A DNA stretch of 64,000 nucleotides from Candidatus Zipacnadia bacterium (GCA_029820995.1 JALGUG010000009.1:1-64000); one strand, 5' to 3'. Numbered from the stretch's first letter, positions 1 to 9,386 are shown. Notes: generated from the sequence alone by a model not told the origin. Program-made: numbers and translations.

Positions 1-58
1 AGACCTCGACGATGTTCCCGCACACTTCACACTTGTAAACCTCTAACCTGTTCGCCAT
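1..58 (-). CDS. dfx: Desulfoferrodoxin/superoxide reductase, N-terminal fragment (runs off window)
   Basis: Reverse complement of 1-58 reads MANRLEVYKCEVCGNIVEV, the typical desulforedoxin-like N-terminus with CxxC; not in the supplied ORF list because it is truncated by the window edge. Confidence 0.75.
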   Translation of the reverse strand, partial: MANRLEVYKCEVCGNIVEV

Positions 59-190
59 CGCCCTCTCTCCTTTCTGACTGTTGAGTCAACGGCGTGCGAC
101 AAGATGCTACCTCCGGCTCGACCCCTCCTCAGGATTGATCCTTCGGTGCGCTGAACATGCGCCATGCACTTGCGCAGTGGCGCGCTGAGG

Positions 191-262
191 CCATAGCATG
201 ACGGCAGCGACGAACGACAATCGGCCCTGAAGGGGGCTCGTACAGGGCTCTGAAACGGCATC
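191..262 (+). repeat. REP-like dispersed repeat, copy A (divergent)
   Basis: cgaacgacaatcggccctgaagggggctcgtacagggctctgaaac aligns to copies B-D (5721, 22190, 28640); core CCCT-GA-AGGG hairpin. Confidence 0.55.
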
Positions 263-945
263 TAGCTCTTGTGTGGGCACTTCTTGAGGCACAGGAACCA
301 GTCGAGACACTCGTAGTCCTTACCTGCCTGTTCGACCCGGTCCGCCGCGGCACCGCAGGAGCCGGGTGGCGGAATGATTACATCCTCGCCCAGCTCCCAG
401 TTGGCGGGAGTGGCGATGCCGTGCTCGTCCGAGTGCTGCATGGCCACCAGGAGGCGCTTGATCTCGGCCATGTTGCGGCCGTTGGACAGCGGGTAGTAGA
501 GAACGGCCCGCACCGTGGCCTCGGGGTCAATGATGAACACGGCCCGAACGGCCTGGGTCGTACTGGCCTGAGGCTGGAGCATCCCGAACTTCTTGGCCAC
601 CTCCATCGTCAGGTCGCTAATCACGGGGAAGGTGACTTCGACTTCCTTCATACCCTTGTACCGGATCTTCTCCTTGATGACTCGGAGCCAGGCAATGTGG
701 CTGAAGGTGCTGTCAATGGACAGCCCGAGCAACTCGGCGTTCAGAGCCTTGAACTCGTCAGCCATGGTCGCGAAAGTCATGAACTCCGTGGTGCAGACCG
801 GCGTAAAGTCGGCTGGATGCGAAAAGAAGACCACCCACTTCCCCTCGTAATCGTCCGGGAACTTGACTGTTCCCTGGGTGGTCTCCGCCGTGAACGACGG
901 CGCTTTTTCGCCAATCAACGGCATCTTGGTGACCTCGTCGCACAT
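262..945 (-). CDS. Peroxiredoxin (1-Cys/Prx6-like, AhpC/TSA family)
   Basis: MCDEVTKMPLIGEKAPSFTAETTQG...FFSHPADFTPVCTTE...; PxxxTxxC motif. ATG at 945 chosen over the ORF start at 1146. Confidence 0.93.
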   Translation of the reverse strand: MCDEVTKMPLIGEKAPSFTAETTQGTVKFPDDYEGKWVVFFSHPADFTPVCTTEFMTFATMADEFKALNAELLGLSIDSTFSHIAWLRVIKEKIRYKGMKEVEVTFPVISDLTMEVAKKFGMLQPQASTTQAVRAVFIIDPEATVRAVLYYPLSNGRNMAEIKRLLVAMQHSDEHGIATPANWELGEDVIIPPPGSCGAAADRVEQAGKDYECLDWFLCLKKCPHKS

Positions 946-1160
946 GCTATTGTCCCCCTTCCAGGTGGCTGAACGGCCAGAACACGCATTTTCAGCGGGT
1001 CGCTGAGCCGTCAGCTTTGCTTGATTCCCGCGTAGAAGTAATCCCGGTCGCCAGGCAGTCCGGTTGGACGCGCAGTGGGGCATTGTTCTTGCGGGTGGGT
1101 TTGAAACCTCCAATGACCATCTTGAGCCTCTTGGCGTAGATAGCAATAATAACCATTCCT

Positions 1161-1189
1161 ATGTTGGGCCATAAAGCTGCAGATGTCAA
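1161..1189 (-). promoter_or_regulatory. Putative sigma70-type promoter for the peroxiredoxin gene
   Basis: Minus strand: TTGACA (1189-1184), 17-nt spacer, CAACAT (1166-1161). Confidence 0.4.
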
Positions 1190-1290
1190 GAGGTTCAGAC
1201 AGAATTTCGGGCTGATCGCGCCTCGCGGGGCAAAAGAAACTGAAAGTGTACCGACAAGACCCCGCTTCCAGGAAGCGTCGGGAGGCCAGG

Positions 1291-2112
1291 TTAATGGCTC
1301 AGTCTGAGAACGCAGCGGAACCCGACGTGGTGTAGGCGATGGTCGGGCAAGGGGTACATCCGGTAGGCGGCTCGAAAGTTGACCTTGGCCGCGTTGTCCC
1401 AGGAGCCGCCGCGGCCGACTTTGCGTTCGGCCGTGGGCGGGCCGGGAGGATCAAGGCGGGGGGATTGGGCGTAATAGTGCTCGTCGTACCAGTCGGCGAC
1501 CCACTCCCACACGTTGCCGGACATATCGAAGGCGCCGCACCAGCTTGCTCCGTCGGGGAAGCCGGCTACGGGCAAGGTGGCCACGGGCGTCTGGCCGCGG
1601 TTCTCGCCCCAACACAACTTGGCGCCATCCCAGGTGTTCCCCCAGGGATAGGTCGGCGCGTCCGGGCCGCGGGCTGCATATTCCCATTGGGCTTCCGTGG
1701 GCAACTGCAGGCCGGCCCACTGGGCATACGCCTGTGCGTCATGCCAGCTCACGCAGGTGACGGGATGGCGGGCTCGATCGGGGGGAAAAGTGCGGCCGTT
1801 CCAGAGCGGAGTGCCGGTATCGGCGCTATCAGGGGGACGATGGCCGGTGGCTTGAATGAAGGCGAGGTATTGCTCGTTGGTGACGGGCGTGCGGTGGATC
1901 CAGAAGGCCTCCAGCTCGACCTCGTGGGCGGGCTGTTCGCGCTCTTTGGCGTCGGAGTCACCGGCCGGGCTGCCCATCATGAAGCGGCCTGCCGGTACAT
2001 GGACCAGGTCGCTCCGGTCGGGAGGCCAGCGGAGCCTCGAGCCGAGGCGAGGGCGCTGCCAGGCGTATCGGCTGCGTCGGTCGAAGCGCTGGAGAACCGC
2101 GGGCAACTCCAT
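1291..2112 (-). CDS. Formylglycine-generating-enzyme/SUMF1 (FGE-sulfatase domain) family protein
   Basis: VPAGRFMMGSPAGDSDAKEREQPAHEVELEAFWIHRTPVTNEQYLAF...CVSWHDAQAYAQWAGLQLPTEAQWEYAARG...NVWEWVADWY...GGSWDN...FRAAYR...GFRC. Start at 2112 (MELPAVLQ) is approximate. Confidence 0.9.
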   Translation of the reverse strand: MELPAVLQRFDRRSRYAWQRPRLGSRLRWPPDRSDLVHVPAGRFMMGSPAGDSDAKEREQPAHEVELEAFWIHRTPVTNEQYLAFIQATGHRPPDSADTGTPLWNGRTFPPDRARHPVTCVSWHDAQAYAQWAGLQLPTEAQWEYAARGPDAPTYPWGNTWDGAKLCWGENRGQTPVATLPVAGFPDGASWCGAFDMSGNVWEWVADWYDEHYYAQSPRLDPPGPPTAERKVGRGGSWDNAAKVNFRAAYRMYPLPDHRLHHVGFRCVLRLSH

Positions 2113-2194
2113 GATGGAGTATCTTCGCCGCACTGTGCCAGAAGGCCTTCCAGAGAGTCTCATTGGCTCGGGGTGTAATGAGGCGAGAACGCGA

Positions 2195-2219
2195 AGCGCC
2201 GGGCACGAGGCCCGGCGCT
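2195..2219 (-). terminator. Perfect 10-bp stem hairpin, likely terminator of the Spy-like gene
   Basis: AGCGCCGGGC-ACGAG-GCCCGGCGCT just downstream of the minus-strand stop at 2240; no U-tract seen. Confidence 0.55.
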
Positions 2220-2239
2220 GGAATGGAGGGCGTGGGGGG

Positions 2240-2674
2240 TTAGGCACCCGGTCCGGGAGGCGCCGGCGGCGCGCCTTGAGGCGCGTTGGGGCCCCTGCGA
2301 CGGCCTCCACGATGGAAGCGTTGCCCGCGCTGTCGCATCATTCGTCCGGCGGCGACCAGCTTCTTGAGCTGCTCGTCCGTGAGGTTGAGCGTCGTCTTGA
2401 GCCCCTCGACAAACTCACGTTGGGCGGCGCGGATCTTCTCCTGCCGCTCCTTAGCCAGACGGAGCACCTCGGCTTTCTGCTCCGGCGTAACCTCGACGCC
2501 GAGACGCTGCAGCAGCCGGTCCACCAGCTTGCCCTGGTCGAGGCCTTGATGCATTCCTGGCCCCGTCTCCATACCGCCACCGGGCGGTCCGACCGCGGGC
2601 TTGTCCTGGGCGACCGAGACCACAGCGGCGAGGGCCAAGATTACACATACTATCCACAAGGTGCTAGCCTTCAT
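2240..2674 (-). CDS. Exported Spy/CpxP-like (LTxxQ-type) small protein
   Basis: Signal peptide MKASTLWIVCVILALAAVVSVAQ; helical VTPEQKAEVLRLAKERQEKIRAAQREF...LTDEQLKKL repeats; Pro/Gly/Arg-rich tail. Confidence 0.65.
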   Translation of the reverse strand: MKASTLWIVCVILALAAVVSVAQDKPAVGPPGGGMETGPGMHQGLDQGKLVDRLLQRLGVEVTPEQKAEVLRLAKERQEKIRAAQREFVEGLKTTLNLTDEQLKKLVAAGRMMRQRGQRFHRGGRRRGPNAPQGAPPAPPGPGA

Positions 2675-2906
2675 GGGTTTTCACGGCTCCTTTCACGGGA
2701 GGTTTGACTTTGCAGACGAGAGAAAAGGGCTTTTGTTCGGCCCGCGAGCACTGATGCCAGGAACAAGCTCAGGTGTTGCTCAAGTCGGGGTGGAACGGCA
2801 GCAAGATGCCGTGGATCTTTTACGAGGCGGTGTGAAATCGGAAAGGTCAGTGTGGTACACGAAGGGGCGAAGGCTGGACAGAGGGCCGGCAGGGAGCAGA
2901 GCGAGA

Positions 2907-3845
2907 ATGGGTCAAGCGCGGAGGGCACGAGGCGGGTTCACGCTGGTGGAGATGCTGGTGGCGGTCGGGATTGTCGTGGTATTGATCGCGATTCTGTTCC
3001 CGGTGTTCTCGACCTCACGAGAGCGAGCGCGTCTGGCGCAGTGCGAGACCCATCTTAAGGTTATCGCCACCGGCCTGCGGGAGTTCCGAGGCGATAACGG
3101 CAGATACCCGAACTCACTGGGGCGGCTGCGGAAGGGCTATATCACCAACGGCGGGGCACTGCACTGCCCGAGCGATCCGGTGGCGGGGCGGGACAGCTAC
3201 GAGCTGTTCTATGCGCCGCGTGGGACCGGAGAGGGCGACGGTCCGGTCACGCTGGCGTGCGCGATGCATGGGGCGAACTCGGGACTGCTGTTGCACGTGG
3301 GCGGCGAGATTGACTACGTGGACTTCCAGACGGCCGAGCTGAGCGGGGAGGCGCTGGTGCGGCGGCGAGACTCGGAGGTGTTCGGCAGCCCCGGCAGCGA
3401 GCCGCTTCAGCCGGGAGACATCGTAAGAACCGCGAGCCACTCCGCGACCTTGACGTTTGAGGACGGGAGCACGGCTGTCGTGTTGCCCGAGAGCGAATTG
3501 AGCATCTGCGCACTGGCTCAGGACCGGGACAGTGTGGGCAGCCATATTTTACTGTACCTATATTGGGGCGAGATCATCGCGGACGTGGTGAAGTTGCTGG
3601 ACAATGGTTCCACCTTCGAGGTGGCAACCCCTGCGATTATCGCGGGGGTGCGGGGGACGCGATTCCGGGTACACGTTGAGCGCGACACCGGCAGGAGCAC
3701 GGTGACGGTGTACCGGGGCGTGGTGCAGGTTTATGGAGCGCGAGGTCCCGGGTCGCGGCTGACGGCTGGGAAACAGATCGTGCGGACGGTGCGCCGAGAT
3801 ATGCTGCGCACGCCGCCGGGGGGCGCGAACGGGGTCTCGCCCTAG
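2907..3845 (+). CDS. Pseudopilin (class III prepilin signal) fused to a C-terminal FecR domain
   Basis: MGQARRARGGFTLVEMLVAVGIVVVLIAILFPVF...YPNSLGRL...CPSDP, then PGDIVRTASHSATLTFEDGSTAVVLPESEL...WGEI...FEVATPAIIAGVRGTRFRV...STVTVYRGVVQVYG (FecR pattern). ATG at 2907 inside the longer ORF. Confidence 0.85.
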   Translation: MGQARRARGGFTLVEMLVAVGIVVVLIAILFPVFSTSRERARLAQCETHLKVIATGLREFRGDNGRYPNSLGRLRKGYITNGGALHCPSDPVAGRDSYELFYAPRGTGEGDGPVTLACAMHGANSGLLLHVGGEIDYVDFQTAELSGEALVRRRDSEVFGSPGSEPLQPGDIVRTASHSATLTFEDGSTAVVLPESELSICALAQDRDSVGSHILLYLYWGEIIADVVKLLDNGSTFEVATPAIIAGVRGTRFRVHVERDTGRSTVTVYRGVVQVYGARGPGSRLTAGKQIVRTVRRDMLRTPPGGANGVSP

Positions 3846-3866
3846 CCGGGGACGACTTGCGTCCGA

Positions 3867-3888
3867 GGCCGCCGGTGCGCCGGCGGCC
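3867..3888 (+). terminator. Putative terminator hairpin after the FecR-pseudopilin gene
   Basis: GGCCGCCGG-TGCG-CCGGCGGCC perfect 9-bp stem, 22 nt after the stop at 3845; no U-tract. Confidence 0.5.
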
Positions 3889-3909
3889 AATTCGTGTACG
3901 GACGAGGAC

Positions 3910-4437
3910 ATGATGGCGCACAGGAGGAAGAAAAGAGGGAAGCCGAAATCGAGGTCGGCGGGTATGATGGAGATGCGGATCCGGGCGCTGCAGTGGCCGC
4001 AGGACCGGGAGGCGGTCCTGAGCTTCCAGCGAGAGATCTACGAGACCAACTTCGCGGGGTTCGTTTTGACGCCGGAGTTCTTGCGGGAGTACTCGTCGCT
4101 GTTGCGTCGGGCGGTAGGCGACCGGCACGAGGGTCTGTTCGTGCTGGACGACGGGGAGACGGTGCGGGGCTTCTTGTGGGTCGCGATAACGAGTACTCTG
4201 GTTGATCCGTGGTGCGGGTACATCAAGAACATATATGTGGCGCCCACGCACCGACGGCAGGGCTGGGGGCGGCGGCTGTTGGAGCGGGCTGAGGGATGGC
4301 TTTCGGAGCGGGGGGTCTCGTGCGTGGAGTTGGATTGCACGGTGGGGAACGAGGCGGCGTTGGCGCTGTACGAGAGCGCGGGGTACTCGACGTGTCGCTA
4401 CCGGATGTCGAAGCGGTGCGACGCCAAGGGCAGGTAG
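3910..4437 (+). CDS. GNAT-family N-acetyltransferase (RimI-like)
   Basis: MEMRIRALQWPQDREAVLSF...GYIKNIYVAPTHRRQGWGRRLLERAEGWLSERGVSCVELDCTVGNEAALALYESAGYS. Confidence 0.9.
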   Translation: MMAHRRKKRGKPKSRSAGMMEMRIRALQWPQDREAVLSFQREIYETNFAGFVLTPEFLREYSSLLRRAVGDRHEGLFVLDDGETVRGFLWVAITSTLVDPWCGYIKNIYVAPTHRRQGWGRRLLERAEGWLSERGVSCVELDCTVGNEAALALYESAGYSTCRYRMSKRCDAKGR

Positions 4438-4505
4438 CAGCCGTTTTAGGGTGTTGCCTGCCGGGTATACCATCAGCGAGGCGCTCGCTAGGGCGCGAGG
4501 CGGCA

Positions 4506-5684
4506 ATGGAGCCACGATACGTTGCGGACGAGACGAATCCGGCATTGCGGACGCTGCTGGTAGAAGCGAACCTGCGGCGTGAGCGACAGCAGTGGGGTCG
4601 GGCTCAGGCGCTGTGCCTACGGCTGTTGCGCAAGCACCCCACGAGCGCCGCGGCGCATGCGGTGATGGGCGACGTCTTCGCCGACCAGGAGCGCACCGAG
4701 GATGCGATTGAGTGGTATCAGTTGGCCCTGGATCTGGAGGACCTGCCTGAGGTCAAGGGCAAGCTGAACAAGTTGCTGGAGGTCCGGCCCGAGGTGGGCG
4801 GGATGCTGATCGAGGCGCCGCTGCCGGCTGTGGAGCCGGTGGTGGAACCGCAGGAGTACACGTGGGAGACGAGCCTGGCGTGGTTGCGCAAGAACCTGTT
4901 CGCGGTGCTGGGCGCCGCGGGGGCGTTGCTGATCATTATTGTTGTGGTGGCATTGGCATGGAAGGGGGCCCAAACCGAGGCGCCGGAGCCAGAGACGATT
5001 GCGCGGCGGGGCCCGATGCTCGTGGAGGCGGATCAGCGAGCGTTGCAGCCGGTGGGTTCGCAGCAACCGGCGGCGCAGCCGGCACAGCCGGCGCAGATCG
5101 TGAGGCCTGCCAGTCGTGCGCCGGCGGTCCGCGTGTCGGTTCCGCCGCGACCCATGTCCTCGCGTGGCACCGCGCCGGTGAGGGCGACATTCATGGACCG
5201 AAGCAAGAGCGGGTCCCTCACGGCGAGCAGCCAGGACCGGGAGCTGACGCAGGCGCTGTCGCGACTGACATGGCCGGACGGGACGAAGGTGGGACCGGCC
5301 GTAGAGGTGGTGGTGGACCCGGCGCGGAGCTTTGCTCTGCTCAGCTTTCGGATGCCCGAGAAGGTGCCGGAGGCGCAGTTGGGGCCGTGGATTCTGGTGC
5401 AGTCCTTCCGTTTTGCGCGCGAGTTGTTCGACCAAGTGCAGCAAATCGAGTATCTCACGGTGCGCGCGCTGGTTGAGTTGCCGGCAGCGAGCGCGGACAA
5501 GGGCCCGGAGACCGTGGTGGCCTTCCGCGGGAACACGACGCGGGCCGCGGTTCGCCGAGCGGGGACAACCGAACCGAGCATTGATCAGCTTGGCTCGGGG
5601 TCCTATTTTGCCGAGATGTGGTGGGACCGGAGAGTAGCGGCGCTGGTGCGCCGGGCAGCGGCCGCCCGTTCCGGGAGCCGGTAA
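4506..5684 (+). CDS. TPR-containing single-pass membrane protein with a disordered Pro/Gln/Ala linker
   Basis: LRRERQQWGRAQALCLRLLRKHPTSAAAHAVMGDVFADQERTEDAIEWYQLALDL (TPR), TM NLFAVLGAAGALLIIIVVVALAW. ATG at 4506. Confidence 0.7.
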   Translation: MEPRYVADETNPALRTLLVEANLRRERQQWGRAQALCLRLLRKHPTSAAAHAVMGDVFADQERTEDAIEWYQLALDLEDLPEVKGKLNKLLEVRPEVGGMLIEAPLPAVEPVVEPQEYTWETSLAWLRKNLFAVLGAAGALLIIIVVVALAWKGAQTEAPEPETIARRGPMLVEADQRALQPVGSQQPAAQPAQPAQIVRPASRAPAVRVSVPPRPMSSRGTAPVRATFMDRSKSGSLTASSQDRELTQALSRLTWPDGTKVGPAVEVVVDPARSFALLSFRMPEKVPEAQLGPWILVQSFRFARELFDQVQQIEYLTVRALVELPAASADKGPETVVAFRGNTTRAAVRRAGTTEPSIDQLGSGSYFAEMWWDRRVAALVRRAAAARSGSR

Positions 5685-5720
5685 GGCCCGGGAAGCAGGG
5701 GCGGCGGGCTGCGAGGCCTA

Positions 5721-5790
5721 GAGGTGGTTTCATAGCTTCAACGGCAATCGCGCCTGAAGGCGCTCCGACAGGGGTTTTGAAGCTGCTTCC
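5721..5790 (+). repeat. REP-like dispersed repeat, copy B
   Basis: Inner hairpin GCGCCT-GA-AGGCGC (5750-5763) and outer inverted repeat AGCTTCAA (5734-5741)/TTGAAGCT (5777-5784). Confidence 0.65.
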
Positions 5791-5847
5791 AGTGTGAGCA
5801 GTGCGGCAGAGCGGAGGCGCGGGTCAGCTTTTCTGGGCGCAGGTGTT

Positions 5848-6399
5848 ATGGGTTTGCTGCGGCGTTTTGTCCCCGATCAGGCTGTGGCCTCGGTCGCGGA
5901 GATAGACCTGGACGGCCTCCGGAAGCGCGGCATCGGAGGCCTGCTGTTGGATGTTGACAATACGCTGGCGGCCTGGAACTCGGAGGAGATCGCGCCGGAA
6001 ACGGAAGCCTGGTTGGCCAAGGCCAGGGAACAGTTTGCGGTTTGCATCGTTTCCAATAGTACGAAGCGAAGGCGGATTCAGGCGTTGAAGGAGCGGCTAG
6101 GAGTGGAGGCGCTGGCACCGGCGGGGAAGCCGTGGCCCTGTGCTTTTCGCAAGGGAATGAAGGTCACCGGGACGGCGCCGGAGGCGACGATTGTGGTGGG
6201 GGACCAGTTGCTGACCGACGTGTTCGGAGCGCACTGGGCCGGTTGTCAAGCGATTCTGGTGGAGCGGGTAAGCCCGCGCGAGTTCCTGAGTACGCGACTG
6301 GTCCGACCGTTGGAGCGTCTGCTAATCGGCTGGTTGCAGCGACGCGGAACGTGGCCCACGCCGGAGAAGGCAGGGAGCGCAGGTGGCGGCGCGGATTAG
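5848..6399 (+). CDS. YqeG-family HAD-IIIA phosphatase
   Basis: MGLLRRFVPDQAVASVAEIDLDGLRKRGIGGLLLDVDNTLAAWN...VSNSTKRRRIQALKERLGVEALAPAGKPWPCAF...VVGDQLLTDVFGA. Confidence 0.88.
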   Translation: MGLLRRFVPDQAVASVAEIDLDGLRKRGIGGLLLDVDNTLAAWNSEEIAPETEAWLAKAREQFAVCIVSNSTKRRRIQALKERLGVEALAPAGKPWPCAFRKGMKVTGTAPEATIVVGDQLLTDVFGAHWAGCQAILVERVSPREFLSTRLVRPLERLLIGWLQRRGTWPTPEKAGSAGGGAD

Positions 6400-7264
6400 T
6401 GGCGGGACCCAGGTGGTCGGCGTGTTCGGCTGGCCGATCGAGCATAGTCTGTCCCCGCCGATGCACAATGCGGCGTTTGCGGCCGCCGGTCTGGACTGGG
6501 TCTACGTGCCCTTTGCAGTGCCTCCGGAAGGGCTGACAGATGCCATCCGGGCACTGCCGGCATTGGGGATCGTGGGGGTCAATTGCACAATTCCGCACAA
6601 GGCGGCGGTGGCTGCTCTGATGGATGAGTTGAGCCCGGTCGCGGCAGCCGCCGGGGCAGTGAACACGGTGCACGTTGTGGAGGGCCGACTGAAGGGATAC
6701 CTGACGGACGGACCGGGGCTGCTGAGGGCCTTACAGGAGGAGGAAGTTCGGCTCAACGGTCAGCGGGTGGCGCTGATTGGGGCCGGGGGCTCTGCACGGG
6801 CGACCGCCTTTGCCTTTGTGCAAGCAGGTGTGCGAGAGGTGTCGGTGATCAACCGCACAGCGGAGCGCGCGGAGAAGCTGGCCGCAGACCTGAACGCTTA
6901 TGCGGGAGCCGAGGTCGCGCAGTGGGCCGGCCTGGACTCGGAGCGGGCGCGTGAGCTGGTGCAGAGGGCCTTTCTGGTGGCCGACAGCACGAGCGTCGGG
7001 ATGTATCCTCAAGGGGATGTGCCGCCGGTAATACCAGCCGAGTGGATTCAGCCGGGGCAGGTTGTGTGCGACTACACGTATAATCCGTTGGAGACGTGCT
7101 TGGTGAAGGCCGCACGGGCACGGGGCGCTAGGACGGTGAGCGGAGCAGGCATGCTGATGCACCAGGGCGCGCTGGCGTGGGAGCGCTGGACCGGGCTGCA
7201 GGCGCCTGTGGAGGTGATGCGGGCAGCTCTGCTGGAGGCGTTGGGAGCAGAGGCGAGCGGCTGA
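6383..7264 (+). CDS. aroE: Shikimate dehydrogenase
   Basis: VVGVFGWPIEHSLSPPMHNAAF...NCTIPHKAAV...GAVNTVHV...ALIGAGGSARATAFAF...SVINRTAERAEKLA. GTG start at 6383 overlaps the yqeG-like gene. Confidence 0.95.
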   Translation: MAARISGGTQVVGVFGWPIEHSLSPPMHNAAFAAAGLDWVYVPFAVPPEGLTDAIRALPALGIVGVNCTIPHKAAVAALMDELSPVAAAAGAVNTVHVVEGRLKGYLTDGPGLLRALQEEEVRLNGQRVALIGAGGSARATAFAFVQAGVREVSVINRTAERAEKLAADLNAYAGAEVAQWAGLDSERARELVQRAFLVADSTSVGMYPQGDVPPVIPAEWIQPGQVVCDYTYNPLETCLVKAARARGARTVSGAGMLMHQGALAWERWTGLQAPVEVMRAALLEALGAEASG

Positions 7265-7388
7265 TGCAGGCGGTAGAGGCCGTGGGGCCGGAGAGGGCCG
7301 AAGGAGTCCAGCAGGTTTGGGGGCGGCGTCTCAAGCAAAGGGCCCAGGACGGCAAGACAGCGGTGAAGGTGGGCTCGGAATATGGTGC

Positions 7389-7417
7389 TTGACGGGGGGA
7401 AGGTTATTCTATATACT
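7389..7417 (+). promoter_or_regulatory. Putative sigma70-type promoter upstream of pilB
   Basis: TTGACG (7389-7394), 17-nt spacer, TATACT (7412-7417). Confidence 0.7.
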
Positions 7418-7535
7418 CGCTATATTGGGTGTAAGGGTTTGGATTCACCCCGCCGGGTCCGTGTGTGTGGGGCGCTGTTGTTTAGTGTTGTGGCGGCGGG
7501 GAGTGCGATTATCTCTAATCAGAGGTGGTGCCCTG

Positions 7536-9293
7536 ATGGAGACAGGTGGTCGCAAGCTCATCGGTGAAATGCTGATTGAGAAGGGCCTGATTTCAGAAGG
7601 GCAGCTTGAAGAGGCCTTGCAGGCGCAGAAGGACACGACGCAAAAGATAGGCCAGGTGCTGGTCGGTCTGGGCTATCTGGACGAGAACGCCTTGTACGAG
7701 ACGCTGGCCGAGCAGCTCAATGTGCGGTACGTTAACCTGGCTCAGTTCGCGATTGATAAGGACATCGCGATGTTGGTGCCGCGTGACGTTGCCGAGCGGT
7801 ACGAGGCGGTGCCGATCGCGCGGGGCGACGGGTGCATTCGGGTCGCGATGGCAGAGCCGGGTAATGTTCTGGCCATGGACGACTTGCGGATGCGTCTGCA
7901 GATGCAAGTCGAGCCGATCCTGGCGTCGTCCGAGGCGATTGCGGCGACGATCCAGAAGGTGTTTGAGGGGACCGACGGCGGTGGGGCTGACACGGGCGGC
8001 TCGGACCTAGATGCGCTGGCCAAGAGCGTGCTGGATTCGGGCGTTCTGGGCGCTAAGGACCTGGCGGGTGCGGAGGAGAAGCTGGATGACCGCGTGGAGG
8101 AGTTGGTGGATGAAGCACCGATCATCAAGATTGCACGCGTGATCATTCAAAAGGCGATTCAAGAGCGGGCCAGCGACATCCACATCGAGCCGGAGCGGCG
8201 GGGCGTGCGGATTCGCTATCGTATTGACGGCGTGCTGCACGAGGTTATGAAGGTGCCCAAGTATGTGCATGCGCCGCTGGTGTCGCGCGTCAAGATCATG
8301 TCGGACATGAACATCGCCGAGCGACGGGTGCCGCAGGATGGGCGGATTCACATTCGGCATGACAACCGCGATTTCGACTTGCGGGTGTCGGTGATCCCGA
8401 CGACGCTGGGCGAGAAGGCAGTGGCACGGATTCTGGACAAGACGAGCGTGTTGATTGGTCTGGACAAGCTGGGGATGTTGCCGGAGACACAGGCCCAGGT
8501 TGAGACCTTGATTGTTCAGCCGAACGGTATGTTGCTGTCCACGGGCCCGACCGGGAGCGGCAAGACGACGACGCAGTACTCCATTCTGAACAAGATCAAC
8601 TCGGTGGAAAAGAATATTATCACGATCGAGGACCCGGTAGAGTATCAGCTTGGCGGCATCAGCCAGGTGCACGTAAACCGCAAGGCCGGGCTGACGTTTG
8701 CGATTGCTCTGAAGTACTTCCTGCGTCAGGACCCGGACATCATCATGGTGGGCGAGATTCGAGACCTGGAGACTTCGGAAATCGCAATCCAGGCGGCCTT
8801 GACCGGACACTTGGTGTTGAGCACGCTGCACACCAATGACGCGGCCTCGACGGTAACGCGAATGGTGGACATGGGCGTGGAGCCCTTCCTGATCTCGTCT
8901 TCGATCATTGGGGCGTTGGCTCAGCGGCTGGCGCGGAAGATATGCGACAACTGCCGCGAGCCGTACACGCCGCCGCGCGACAAGCTGCTGGGCTTCGGGT
9001 TTGACCCGGACCTGCCGGAGAACCGGGACGTGGTGTTCTATCATGGAGTCGGGTGCGAGCAGTGCCGGCATACGGGGTACTACGGGCGGATCGGGATCTT
9101 CGAGCTGATGGTGATGAATGCGGAGATCGCAGAGCTGGTGGTCAAGCGTGCGACGGCCAATGACGTGAAGGAGGCAGCACTGGCGGCGGGGATGCAGACG
9201 CTGCAGATGGATGGCTTCCAGAAGGTCTTGATGGGCATCACCGACGTGGAAGAACTTACCCGGGTTGTGTTTACCGCAGGGCAGGCGTGGTAA
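7536..9293 (+). CDS. pilB: Type IV pilus assembly ATPase PilB (GspE/PulE family)
   Basis: GspE N-terminal domain (IGEMLIEKGLISEGQLEEALQAQ), Walker A GPTGSGKTTT, Walker B IIMVGEIRDLET, CDNC...CEQC zinc motif. Confidence 0.96.
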   Translation: METGGRKLIGEMLIEKGLISEGQLEEALQAQKDTTQKIGQVLVGLGYLDENALYETLAEQLNVRYVNLAQFAIDKDIAMLVPRDVAERYEAVPIARGDGCIRVAMAEPGNVLAMDDLRMRLQMQVEPILASSEAIAATIQKVFEGTDGGGADTGGSDLDALAKSVLDSGVLGAKDLAGAEEKLDDRVEELVDEAPIIKIARVIIQKAIQERASDIHIEPERRGVRIRYRIDGVLHEVMKVPKYVHAPLVSRVKIMSDMNIAERRVPQDGRIHIRHDNRDFDLRVSVIPTTLGEKAVARILDKTSVLIGLDKLGMLPETQAQVETLIVQPNGMLLSTGPTGSGKTTTQYSILNKINSVEKNIITIEDPVEYQLGGISQVHVNRKAGLTFAIALKYFLRQDPDIIMVGEIRDLETSEIAIQAALTGHLVLSTLHTNDAASTVTRMVDMGVEPFLISSSIIGALAQRLARKICDNCREPYTPPRDKLLGFGFDPDLPENRDVVFYHGVGCEQCRHTGYYGRIGIFELMVMNAEIAELVVKRATANDVKEAALAAGMQTLQMDGFQKVLMGITDVEELTRVVFTAGQAW

Positions 9294-9386
9294 TCACAAG
9301 GGGGACGGGGCGCGGACATCGGCGACGGGGCGCCTGCTCGGACGGGGCGTGCTTTGCCCCTTAGCAAGCAATGTGTGGAGGAGACA

